Origin: Streptomyces sp. CB02058
GTDB lineage: Bacteria > Actinomycetota > Actinomycetes > Streptomycetales > Streptomycetaceae
Direction: 5' to 3'
DNA length: 64,000 nt
NCBI RefSeq assembly: GCF_001905505.1
Contig: NZ_LIPG01000008.1
Span: 62,001 to 126,000 of the forward strand
Position numbers and translations under genes: made by a program. Positions 15,692 to 22,915 of this stretch are shown here, one piece after another. The notes beneath the pieces are model-generated. The model was not told the origin of the DNA. It ran no database searches and worked only from the letters and a program-made list of their open reading frames with translations. The stretch's first letter is position 1. Each line of letters opens with the position of its first letter.

Positions 15692-17095
15692 CTACGGCTT
15701 GGGCGCGGAGCCCTTCGCGAGGAAGGCCAGCAGGTCCTGCCTGCTCACGACACCCGTCGGCTTGCCCTCGACGAGGACGATCGCCGCATCGGCACCGTCC
15801 GCACCACTGAGCACGGCCATCAGGTCCTCGACGGGCTCACCGGAGCCGACCTGCGGCAGCGGCGCCGACATGTGCTTCTCCAGCGGGTCGGAGAGCGTGG
15901 CCCGCTGGGTGAACAGCGCGTCAAGGAGCTGGCGCTCCACGACGGAGCCGATGACCTCGGCGGCCATCACGTCCGGGTGACCCGCGCCGGGCTTCACGAT
16001 CGGCATCTGGGAGACGCCGTACTCCCGGAGCACGTCGATGGCCTCGCCGACCGTCTCCTCCGGGTGCATGTGGACGAGCGAGGGCAGCGGGCCGTCCTTG
16101 AAGTCGAGCACCGCGCCGACCCTGGCCGAGGGGCCGGTGTCCTCCAGGAAGCCGTAGTCGGCCATCCACTCGTCGTTGAAGATCTTGCTCATGTAACCGC
16201 GGCCGCTGTCCGGCAGCAGGACGACCACCACGTCATCGGGACCCAGGCGCTCGGCGACCTCCAGGGCCGCGACGACCGCCATGCCGCAGGAGCCGCCGAC
16301 GAGCAGCCCCTCCTCCTTGGCGAGACGGCGGGTCATCTGGAAGGAGTCCTTGTCGGAGACCGCGACGATCTCGTCCGTGACCGTGCGGTCGTAGGCGCTC
16401 GGCCAGAAGTCCTCGCCGACGCCCTCCACGAGATACGGCCGTCCCGAACCGCCGGAGTAGACGGAGCCCTCCGGGTCCGCGCCGACGACCTGCACCCGGT
16501 TGTCGCTGATCTCCTTGAGATAGCGGCCCGTGCCGGTGATCGTGCCGCCGGTGCCGACGCCCGCGACGAAGTGGGTGATCCGCCCGTCCGTCTGCTCCCA
16601 GAGCTCCGGGCCGGTGGTCTCGTAGTGCGAGCGCGGGTTGTTCGGGTTGGAGTACTGGTCGGGCTTCCAGGCTCCCGGGGTCTCACGGACCAGCCGGTCG
16701 GAGACGTTGTAGTAGGAGTCCGGGTGCTCGGGATCGACGGCCGTCGGGCAGACCACGACCTCGGCGCCGTACGCGCGCAGGACGTTGATCTTGTCCGTGG
16801 ACACCTTGTCGGGGCAGACGAAGACGCACTTGTAGCCCTTCTGCTGGGCGACGATGGCCAGGCCGACTCCCGTGTTGCCACTGGTCGGCTCGACGATCGT
16901 GCCGCCGGGCTTCAGCTCGCCGCTCTGCTCGGCAGCCTCGATCATGCGCAGCGCGATGCGGTCCTTCACCGACCCGCCGGGGTTGAAGTACTCGACCTTG
17001 GCCAGGACCGTCGCCTGAATGCCTGCCGACACATTGCGCAGCCTCACCAGCGGGGTGTTGCCGACAAGACTGATCATCGAATCGTGGAATTGCAC
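15692..17095 (-). CDS. Cystathionine beta-synthase
   Basis: A 467-residue PLP enzyme condensing serine and homocysteine to cystathionine, the first step of reverse transsulfuration. The PLP lysine is in FNPGGSVKDRIALR, followed by EPTSGNTGVG, the phosphate-binding GVGTGGTITGTGRYL and GGSCGMAV. Two CBS domains occupy about residues 335-467 (VGEAIDVLREYGVSQMPIV, LMAVLSGADGADAAIVLVEG), giving the full-length regulatory architecture. The GTG start (VQFHDSMISL) at 17095 has GGAG seven bases upstream. It diverges from the SGNH hydrolase; a TACTCT hexamer near 17131 (minus strand) is a possible -10 element. Confidence 0.95.
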   Translation of the reverse strand: MQFHDSMISLVGNTPLVRLRNVSAGIQATVLAKVEYFNPGGSVKDRIALRMIEAAEQSGELKPGGTIVEPTSGNTGVGLAIVAQQKGYKCVFVCPDKVSTDKINVLRAYGAEVVVCPTAVDPEHPDSYYNVSDRLVRETPGAWKPDQYSNPNNPRSHYETTGPELWEQTDGRITHFVAGVGTGGTITGTGRYLKEISDNRVQVVGADPEGSVYSGGSGRPYLVEGVGEDFWPSAYDRTVTDEIVAVSDKDSFQMTRRLAKEEGLLVGGSCGMAVVAALEVAERLGPDDVVVVLLPDSGRGYMSKIFNDEWMADYGFLEDTGPSARVGAVLDFKDGPLPSLVHMHPEETVGEAIDVLREYGVSQMPIVKPGAGHPDVMAAEVIGSVVERQLLDALFTQRATLSDPLEKHMSAPLPQVGSGEPVEDLMAVLSGADGADAAIVLVEGKPTGVVSRQDLLAFLAKGSAPKP

Positions 17096-17235
17096 CGTGT
17101 ACTCCGGGATCTCCGAGATGGTCCGCCAAGAGTATGCGTACGGGCACGAGATTGGACGAAGCGATTGAGCTACGCCCTTGGCGGGGCAGGTAGTGCTGTG
17201 TACGGCTGTACGGCACGGAGGAGGTGGACCGGACT

Positions 17236-18378
17236 GTGTCGAGAGCGAGGGTGGCACGGCGGATCGCGGCGGGTGCGGCTTACGGGGGCGGCAGCGTAGG
17301 GCTGATCGGAGCGGCGACCGTCGGCCTGGTGCTGGCCGAGGTGCAGTTGGCGAAACGGCAGGTGGGCGGCGGAAAGGCGCCGGTCCCGCCGAGCGCCGAC
17401 GGGCGTTACGGGGTGGCCTTCGCCGGCCCCTCCGATCCGCTGCGCTTCGTGATGCTGGGCGACTCGACGGCGGCGGGCCAGGGGGTGCGCAGGGCCGGCC
17501 AGACCCCGGGCGCCCTGCTGGCGTCCGGGCTGGCGGCGGTGGCCGAGCGGCCGGTGGATCTGCGGAACGTGGCGCTGCCGGGCGCCCGGTCGGACGACCT
17601 GGACCGCCAGGTGTCGCTGGTGCTGGCCGACCCTTCGGGGGTGCCGGACGTCTGCGCGATCATGATCGGTGCGAACGACGTGACCCACCGGATGCCCGCC
17701 ACGCAGTCGGTGCGCTGTCTGAGCACGGCCGTGCGACGGCTGCGCACGGCCGGCGCGGAAGTGGTGGTGGGGACCTGCCCCGACCTGGGCACGATCGAGC
17801 CGGTCTACCAGCCGTTGCGCTGGCTGGCCCGGCGGGTGAGCCGGCAGCTGGCGGCGGCGCAGACGATCGGCGCGGTGGAGCAGGGCGGTCGGACGGTCTC
17901 GCTGGGTGACCTGCTCGGCCCGGAGTTCGAGGCGAATCCCCGCGAGCTCTTCGGCCCGGACAACTACCACCCCTCGGCCGAGGGGTACGCGACCGCCTCG
18001 ATGGCGATGCTGCCGACGCTCTGCGCCGCACTCGGACTGTGGCCGGAATCCGACCATCTGGACAGCTCGCGGCGCGAGGGCATGCTGCCGGTGGCCAAGG
18101 CGGCGTCCAGGGCCGCGCGCGAGGCGGGCACCGAGGTCACGGGGGCCAGGGCTCCCTGGGCCCTGCTCAAGCACCGCAGGCGCCGGCGCCTCCCGGCCCA
18201 CACGGAGCCGGTGCCGCACGAGAACAAGGACAAGGACACGGGTGCCGGCACGAGCACGGGGCCGGACCCGGGCGCGGGCCCGGTCAAGGAGAGCGGCACG
18301 GAACCGGGCACCGCCCCGGGCAGGAACGGCCGGCCGATGCCGGGCCGCGGCTCGGGAGCGACCTGGCGCCGGGCCTGA
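17236..18378 (+). CDS. SGNH/GDSL hydrolase
   Basis: A 380-residue esterase/lipase-like protein. Block I is FVMLGDSTAAGQG (catalytic Ser), block III is IMIGANDVTHRM (Asn oxyanion), and block V is NYHPSAEGYATAS (catalytic Asp..His). An N-terminal hydrophobic segment (AYGGGSVGLIGAATVGLVLAE) is probably a signal anchor, so the enzyme acts outside or at the membrane. The C-terminal 70 residues are Gly/Pro/Thr-rich and probably disordered. GTG at 17236 is preferred over GTG 17224 because GGAGGAGG (17217-17224) would overlap the latter. The natural ester substrate is unknown. Confidence 0.9.
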   Translation: MSRARVARRIAAGAAYGGGSVGLIGAATVGLVLAEVQLAKRQVGGGKAPVPPSADGRYGVAFAGPSDPLRFVMLGDSTAAGQGVRRAGQTPGALLASGLAAVAERPVDLRNVALPGARSDDLDRQVSLVLADPSGVPDVCAIMIGANDVTHRMPATQSVRCLSTAVRRLRTAGAEVVVGTCPDLGTIEPVYQPLRWLARRVSRQLAAAQTIGAVEQGGRTVSLGDLLGPEFEANPRELFGPDNYHPSAEGYATASMAMLPTLCAALGLWPESDHLDSSRREGMLPVAKAASRAAREAGTEVTGARAPWALLKHRRRRRLPAHTEPVPHENKDKDTGAGTSTGPDPGAGPVKESGTEPGTAPGRNGRPMPGRGSGATWRRA

Positions 18379-18408
18379 GCACCGCCCGGCCGGGAACATT
18401 GCGGGCGA

Positions 18409-18424
18409 CTGAGCGGTTGCTTAG
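18409..18424. promoter_or_regulatory. Candidate TetR-type operator upstream of thiolase
   Basis: CTGAGCGGTTGCTTAG is a near-perfect inverted repeat (CTGAGC/GCTTAG) located 107 bp upstream of the thiolase start. Similar sequences are operators of TetR-family fatty-acid regulators in actinobacteria; the match is by recollection only. Confidence 0.4.
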
Positions 18425-18531
18425 AAAAGAGGTCCGCATCACATCGTCTGTTGGGTGACCTCAGCTATACGTCCGGGTAACTTCCAAGGCAGCCCAGCCT
18501 TCCTGCCTTCCAGCCCTCATGGAGCCGCGTG

Positions 18532-19752
18532 ATGCCCGAAGCCGTGATCGTCTCTGCTGCCCGTTCGCCGATCGGCCGGGCCTTCAAGGGGTCCCTCAAG
18601 GACCTGCGCGCGGACGACCTGACCGCGACCATCATTCAGACCGCGCTGGCCAAGGTCCCCGAGCTGGACCCGAAGGACATCGACGACCTGATGCTCGGCT
18701 GCGGCCTCCCCGGCGGCGAGCAGGGCAACAACCTGGGCCGCATCATCGCCGTGCAGATGGGGATGGACCACCTCCCCGGATGTACGGTCACCCGCTACTG
18801 CTCCTCCTCGCTGCAGACCAGCCGTATGGCGCTGCACGCCATCAAGGCGGGCGAGGGGGACGTCTTCATCTCCGCCGGCGTCGAGATGGTGTCCCGCTTC
18901 GCGAAGGGCAACTCCGACAGCCTGCCGGACACCCGCAACCCGTTCTTCGCCGAGGCCGAGGCCCGCACCGCGGCCCGCGCCGAGCAGACCGGCACCAGCT
19001 GGAGCGACCCGCGCGAGGAGGGCCTGGTCCCCGACGCGTACATCGCGATGGGCCAGACCGCCGAGAACCTGGCCCGGATCAAGGGCGTCACCCGCCAGGA
19101 CATGGACGAGTTCGGCGTCCGGTCGCAGAACCTCGCCGAGGAAGCCATCAAGAACGGCTTCTGGGAGCGCGAGATCACCCCCGTGACGACGCCGGACGGC
19201 ACGGTCGTCTCGAAGGACGACGGCCCGCGCGCGGGCGTCACCCTGGAGGGCGTGCAGGGCCTGAAGCCGGTGTTCCGCCCCGACGGACTCGTCACCGCGG
19301 CCAACTGCTGCCCGCTCAACGACGGCGCCGCCGCCCTCGTGATCATGTCCGACACCAAGGCCCGCGAGCTGGGCCTGACCCCGCTGGCCCGCATCGTCTC
19401 CACGGGCGTCTCCGGCCTCTCCCCCGAGATCATGGGCTACGGCCCGGTCGAGGCCAGCAAGCAGGCGCTCACGCGCGCCGGGCTGACCATCGGCGACATC
19501 GACCTCGCCGAGATCAACGAGGCCTTCGCCGCCCAGGTCATCCCCTCCTACCGGGACCTCGGCCTGCCGCTGGACAAGGTCAACGTCAACGGCGGCGCGA
19601 TCGCCGTCGGCCACCCCTTCGGCATGACCGGCGCGCGCATCACCGGCACGCTGATCAACAGCCTGCAGTTCCACGACAAGCAGTTCGGTCTGGAGACCAT
19701 GTGCGTGGGCGGCGGACAGGGCATGGCCATGGTGATCGAGCGCCTGAGCTGA
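18532..19752 (+). CDS. Acetyl-CoA C-acyltransferase (thiolase)
   Basis: A 406-residue thiolase. The acylated nucleophile is C90 in VTRYCSSSLQT. The NEAFAAQVIPSY and GGAIAVGHPFGMTGAR blocks give the His of the active site, and TMCVGGGQGMA supplies the second catalytic Cys. Enzymes of this type catalyse the last step of fatty-acid beta-oxidation, or acetoacetyl-CoA formation in the reverse direction. The ATG at 18532 is chosen because GGAG sits eight bases upstream; GTG 18529 is the alternative. No other beta-oxidation gene is adjacent. An upstream TetR-type dyad suggests fatty-acid control. Confidence 0.95.
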   Translation: MPEAVIVSAARSPIGRAFKGSLKDLRADDLTATIIQTALAKVPELDPKDIDDLMLGCGLPGGEQGNNLGRIIAVQMGMDHLPGCTVTRYCSSSLQTSRMALHAIKAGEGDVFISAGVEMVSRFAKGNSDSLPDTRNPFFAEAEARTAARAEQTGTSWSDPREEGLVPDAYIAMGQTAENLARIKGVTRQDMDEFGVRSQNLAEEAIKNGFWEREITPVTTPDGTVVSKDDGPRAGVTLEGVQGLKPVFRPDGLVTAANCCPLNDGAAALVIMSDTKARELGLTPLARIVSTGVSGLSPEIMGYGPVEASKQALTRAGLTIGDIDLAEINEAFAAQVIPSYRDLGLPLDKVNVNGGAIAVGHPFGMTGARITGTLINSLQFHDKQFGLETMCVGGGQGMAMVIERLS

Positions 19753-19855
19753 GCCCTCGTACAGCCGTCGCGGACCCTAGGGCGGTTTCCGGCCAGGTTC
19801 CGCACTCCCGCGCCGGGGACCGCTTGAACCCGGCCGAGCCGCGATCGTGACCGAA

Positions 19856-19890
19856 TCTCCCCCAGGATGTGATCTGCGTCCCGGGGGAGA
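19856..19890 (+). terminator. Hairpin downstream of thiolase
   Basis: An 8-bp inverted repeat, TCTCCCCC (19856-19863) and GGGGGAGA (19883-19890), with a 19-nt loop, lying 104 bp after the thiolase stop and 150 bp before the next gene. It could be a terminator; the long loop makes it weak. Confidence 0.4.
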
Positions 19891-20040
19891 GTCGTTTCTG
19901 CAGGTCACACCCGTCACAGGGATAAACACAGAGCCCAAAGACCTGTCCAATTCGTGACGTAATGCACTGACAGGACGCACCAGTACAGGACAAGCTGATG
20001 TAGGAAGTCGGGGGTGTCGATTGAAACCGGGAGTATGTCA

Positions 20041-20889
20041 GTGAGCGCCATGCCGTTTGCCCTGTTGCTGACCACCGCCGCTGCCACGGCTGTCGGCGCC
20101 GCCGCTCTGCACGCTGCTCACGGGCTGCGCAAGCAGGTCAGCGCCCTGCGCACGGAGCTGGCGGAGGGCCGGACCCTCCGCGCGACCGTCCCCGAACAGC
20201 AGGACCGCAGCTCCACCACGCCCGTCGAGGAGATACGCGCGGCGGTCGCCGAAGCACTCGCCGAGGAGCGGGAGCGGGAGCTCGCCGAGGCTCGCGCCTT
20301 CTGGGCCGCCCAGGAAGCCCGCGACGCCGCCGACGCCCCGTCCCTGCTGGGCGGGCTCGGCGATGACGCCCCGTTCTTCATGCCCCGCCAGAGCGATTTC
20401 GCGGGCCTGGAGGCGATGGACCTCGAAGCGGGCGACGCCCTCGACGAACTGGTCGAGCTGGCCGAACTCACCGACCTGCCCGAGGTCGCCGAGTACGCGG
20501 AGTTCGCCGAGGACTCCCCGGAGCTGGCCGCGGCCCGTCGCCGCCACCCCTCGCACCCGGACTTCGTCCCCGTGCAGACACCGGTCGTCACCGACCATGA
20601 GCGTACCGTGAACCGCCTGGAGCGGCTCGCCGACACCGGTACGGAGCTCACGGACGTGCGGCCCGGCCCGCTCGGGACGCTCGACGTGTACGTCTTCGCC
20701 GACGGCACGACGCTCTGTATGACCCCCGGCCACCGGGAGACCGCCGAGCGTCTCGCCGAGTCGCTGCGCTCCGGCCAGCAGCCGGTACTGCTGGGCGGTT
20801 CCGGCGTCTCCGGTGCCTACGCGCTGACCTTCTCGTGCGGCGACGAGAACGTCTACATCCTCGCCGACCGCGTCATCGCCTCGTTCTAG
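20041..20889 (+). CDS. Membrane-anchored protein of unknown function
   Basis: A 282-residue protein. One N-terminal membrane helix (about residues 4-25, PFALLLTTAAATAVGAAALH) is followed by a coiled-coil-like stretch (LRKQVSALRTELAEGR, then EEIRAAVAEALAEERERELA). A long acidic segment (LDELVELAELTDLPEVAEYA) comes next. A compact C-terminal domain (GPLGTLDVYVFADGTTLCM, ALTFSCGDENVYILADRVI) closes the protein. No family is recognised. GTG 20041 is preferred because GGGAG lies seven bases upstream; ATG 20035 and GTG 20014 are in frame. Its stop overlaps that of the convergent small gene by 4 bp. Confidence 0.75.
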   Translation: MSAMPFALLLTTAAATAVGAAALHAAHGLRKQVSALRTELAEGRTLRATVPEQQDRSSTTPVEEIRAAVAEALAEERERELAEARAFWAAQEARDAADAPSLLGGLGDDAPFFMPRQSDFAGLEAMDLEAGDALDELVELAELTDLPEVAEYAEFAEDSPELAAARRRHPSHPDFVPVQTPVVTDHERTVNRLERLADTGTELTDVRPGPLGTLDVYVFADGTTLCMTPGHRETAERLAESLRSGQQPVLLGGSGVSGAYALTFSCGDENVYILADRVIASF

Positions 20890-21215
20890 CGCGGCCCGGG
20901 TGCGAACGCACGCGCCGCCGCCTCCTCGACACACCGCACGGCCTCGTCCAGCTCCTGGGACGAGGCCGTTTCCAGTGCCACGGCCAGATCCCGGCCCGCG
21001 ACGGCCAGCTGGTCACCGACCGCGAACATCCCCGCGTCCGGCATCACCCGCGGCTCCCGTCCGGGCGACTCGGCGCGCTGGGCACGGGCGGACAGCTCCC
21101 TGGCCGCGGCCAGGGCCTCCGCGGCCGTGCCGCGCTGGAGCCGGCTCTGCGGGGCGCTGCGCACCCGGTCGGCGAATCGGTCCACGGCGGTGATCAGAGG
21201 GGTCGTATCGAGCAC
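20886..21215 (-). CDS. Small helical protein of unknown function
   Basis: A 109-residue soluble, Ala-rich, predicted all-helical protein (ITAVDRFADRVRSAPQSRL, AARELSARAQ, DQLAVAGRDLAVALETASSQ). No family is recognised. The GTG start at 21215 has only a weak ribosome-binding site. Codon usage is typical of the neighbours and no better frame overlaps it, so I regard it as real. It is convergent with the membrane-anchored protein gene. Confidence 0.65.
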   Translation of the reverse strand: MLDTTPLITAVDRFADRVRSAPQSRLQRGTAAEALAAARELSARAQRAESPGREPRVMPDAGMFAVGDQLAVAGRDLAVALETASSQELDEAVRCVEEAAARAFAPGPR

Positions 21216-21280
21216 GCCGTGACCCTACGCGCCCCCGCAGGACGGTTGCCAACGCGCCCCGGGGTCACCCTTCCCGCAAC

Positions 21281-21320
21281 GACGGAACGGCCCGCAGGCG
21301 AACCTGCGGGCCGTTCCGTC
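21281..21320 (-). terminator. Terminator of the Bax-inhibitor gene
   Basis: A perfect 18-bp stem, GACGGAACGGCCCGCAGG (21281-21298), a CGAA tetraloop, and its complement (21303-21320). It starts 18 bp beyond the stop of the BI-1 gene on the minus strand and can work in both directions. Confidence 0.9.
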
Positions 21321-21338
21321 GTCGTCCACCTACAGGGG

Positions 21339-22226
21339 TCAGTCGTCCCCGTTGAGGATGGAGAGCAGACGCAGCATCTCCAGGTAGATCCACACGAGGG
21401 TCATGGTGAGGCCGAAGGCCGCCAGCCATGCCTCCTCGCGCGGGGCGCCGTAGTTGATGCCGTCCTCGACCTGCTTGAAGTCCAGGGCGAGGAAGCACGC
21501 GCCCAGGATGATGCCGATCACGCCGAAGAGGATGCCGAGGCCGCCGCTGCGGAAGCCCAGGCCGTCACCGCCACCGAAGACGCTGAACAGCAGGTTGACC
21601 ATCATCAGGAGCACGAAGCCCATGGCCGCGGCCATCACGAAGCCGTAGAAACGGCGGGTGACGCGGATCCAGCGCATCTTGTACGCGATGAGGACACCGG
21701 CGAAGACACACATGGTGCCCATGACCGCCTGCATCACCGTGCCGGGGCTGATGTAGGTGCTGACCGTGCTGGAGATCACTCCGAGGAAGACACCCTCGAA
21801 GGCCGCGTAGGCCAGGATCAGCGCGGGCGAGGCCTTGCGCTTGAAGGACTGGATGATCGCGAAGACGAACGCCACCAGGGCCGCGCCGATGGCGATGCCG
21901 TAGGACTTGCCGAGATTGGCCTCGTCGACCGGCAGCAGGGCCCAGGACAGCGCGGCGGTGAGCACCACGGTGCCCAGCGTCATCGCCGTACGCGTGACGA
22001 CGTCGTCGATCGTCATCGCGCCGGAGCGCGCCGGCGCCTGCGGGGCGCCGTACTGGGTGTCCTGCTGGGCGTAGGGGTTCGTGGCGTACGGGTTGGCGGC
22101 GGCGCCCTGGGCGTACGGGTTGGCACCCGCTGCCGGGGCCCCGGCCTGCGGCGCCGCGTTGAAGCCCGCGTAGCCGTTGTCGCGGCTGAACCCCCGTCGC
22201 GAGAAGACCGGGTTGCTGCTCCTCAT
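21339..22226 (-). CDS. Bax inhibitor-1/YccA family membrane protein
   Basis: A 295-residue protein. A Tyr/Pro/Ala/Asn-rich cytoplasmic tail (NPYAQ repeats, residues 1-70) precedes seven membrane segments (TMTLGTVVLTAALSWALL, YGIAIGAALVAFVFAII, ALILAYAAFEGVFLGVIS and so on). The late ACFLALDFKQVEDGINYGAP carries the conserved acidic di-Asp-type region of the BI-1 family, thought to act as a pH-sensitive calcium leak. The ATG at 22226 has GGAGG upstream. Function in bacteria is poorly known. Confidence 0.92.
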   Translation of the reverse strand: MRSSNPVFSRRGFSRDNGYAGFNAAPQAGAPAAGANPYAQGAAANPYATNPYAQQDTQYGAPQAPARSGAMTIDDVVTRTAMTLGTVVLTAALSWALLPVDEANLGKSYGIAIGAALVAFVFAIIQSFKRKASPALILAYAAFEGVFLGVISSTVSTYISPGTVMQAVMGTMCVFAGVLIAYKMRWIRVTRRFYGFVMAAAMGFVLLMMVNLLFSVFGGGDGLGFRSGGLGILFGVIGIILGACFLALDFKQVEDGINYGAPREEAWLAAFGLTMTLVWIYLEMLRLLSILNGDD

Positions 22227-22265
22227 TTCACTCCTCCATGGCCACCGTGCGTGGCCTTGCCACAA

Positions 22266-22581
22266 GAGTAATGGGTAGGCAAAACAATGACCCTAGTGCC
22301 AGAGGAGGATCTTTGAGGAGTTGACGACTGAAGTACTCAGCGGCCCCCTCGGCCCGCGCCGCACCGGCGGCCCACGGCGCCGCACGGACCGGCACCCGCG
22401 CCCCTCGGGCCGCCCTCGGCTCCGGCCGGACCGGTGACTGCGTTCGGGTGCGGCCTTCTCACGCTCTGCGACGTACGCCGCGCACGGCAGCGGGGAGGCG
22501 GTGCTCCCGCCGTGCGCCCAGTGCCCGGACCGCGGGCTGCGAAGTCAGCCTTTCGTGCAGCTCAACCCGTGCAGAGTTGAG
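22266..22581. other. 316-bp intergenic region between BI-1 gene and bldA
   Basis: No gene is visible. It contains the upstream region of the BI-1 gene. Immediately after the tRNA 3' end it also has a 6-bp inverted repeat CTCAAC/GTTGAG (22561-22566 and 22576-22581), which could serve in termination or 3' processing of the bldA transcript. Confidence 0.5.
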
Positions 22582-22665
22582 TGCCCGGAGCCGGACTCGA
22601 ACCGGCACGCCCCCGAGGAGGCAGCGAGGTTTAAGCTCGCCGTGTCTGCATTCCACCACCCGGGC
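22582..22665 (-). tRNA. bldA: tRNA-Leu(UAA), the developmental tRNA bldA
   Basis: The 84-nt gene folds as a class II tRNA. Acceptor strands are GCCCGGG and TCCGGGC, with discriminator A. The D arm contains TGGTGGAATGCAGACAC. The anticodon stem-loop is GCGAG-CTTAAAC-CTCGC, with anticodon TAA reading UUA codons. A 17-nt variable arm and a T arm GCCGG-TTCGAGT-CCGGC follow. CCA is not encoded. In Streptomyces the only tRNA for UUA is bldA, which controls aerial growth and antibiotic production because TTA codons are confined to a few regulatory and accessory genes. A possible -10 hexamer TAGGGT lies about 32 bp upstream (near 22697-22702, minus strand). Confidence 0.97.
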
Positions 22666-22764
22666 GTGGGCGCGCGGCTCCGCGTTGGCACAAGACCCTA
22701 TCCGGGGGCGTCCCTCGAACAGCGGAACACCCGCTCGATGTTGTCTTATTTTATTGACCGTTTG

Positions 22765-22781
22765 AGTGTCCGTCAGACACT
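22765..22781. repeat. Inverted repeat upstream of bldA
   Basis: AGTGTC-CGTCA-GACACT is a perfect 6-bp dyad with a 5-bp spacer in a locally AT-rich stretch, about 100 bp upstream of the bldA 5' end. It lies between bldA and the beta-mannosidase stop. It could be an operator or the end of the mannosidase transcript. Confidence 0.4.
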
Positions 22782-22915
22782 TCGCACCGCATCAGCACAC
22801 GCCCGGACCTTCCGAGCAGGACGAACCCCGGCAAACGGGAATGACGGAAACTCGCCGCACTCGCACGGCCCATACGCCAGGGGCCCGCGCCACCGTTCGC
22901 CAGGGTTCCGCCACC

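Noticed and set aside
17110..17235. Possible tRNA or leader RNA between the CBS and SGNH genes
   Set aside because: No cloverleaf or conserved RNA motif could be folded; the region looks like an ordinary divergent promoter.
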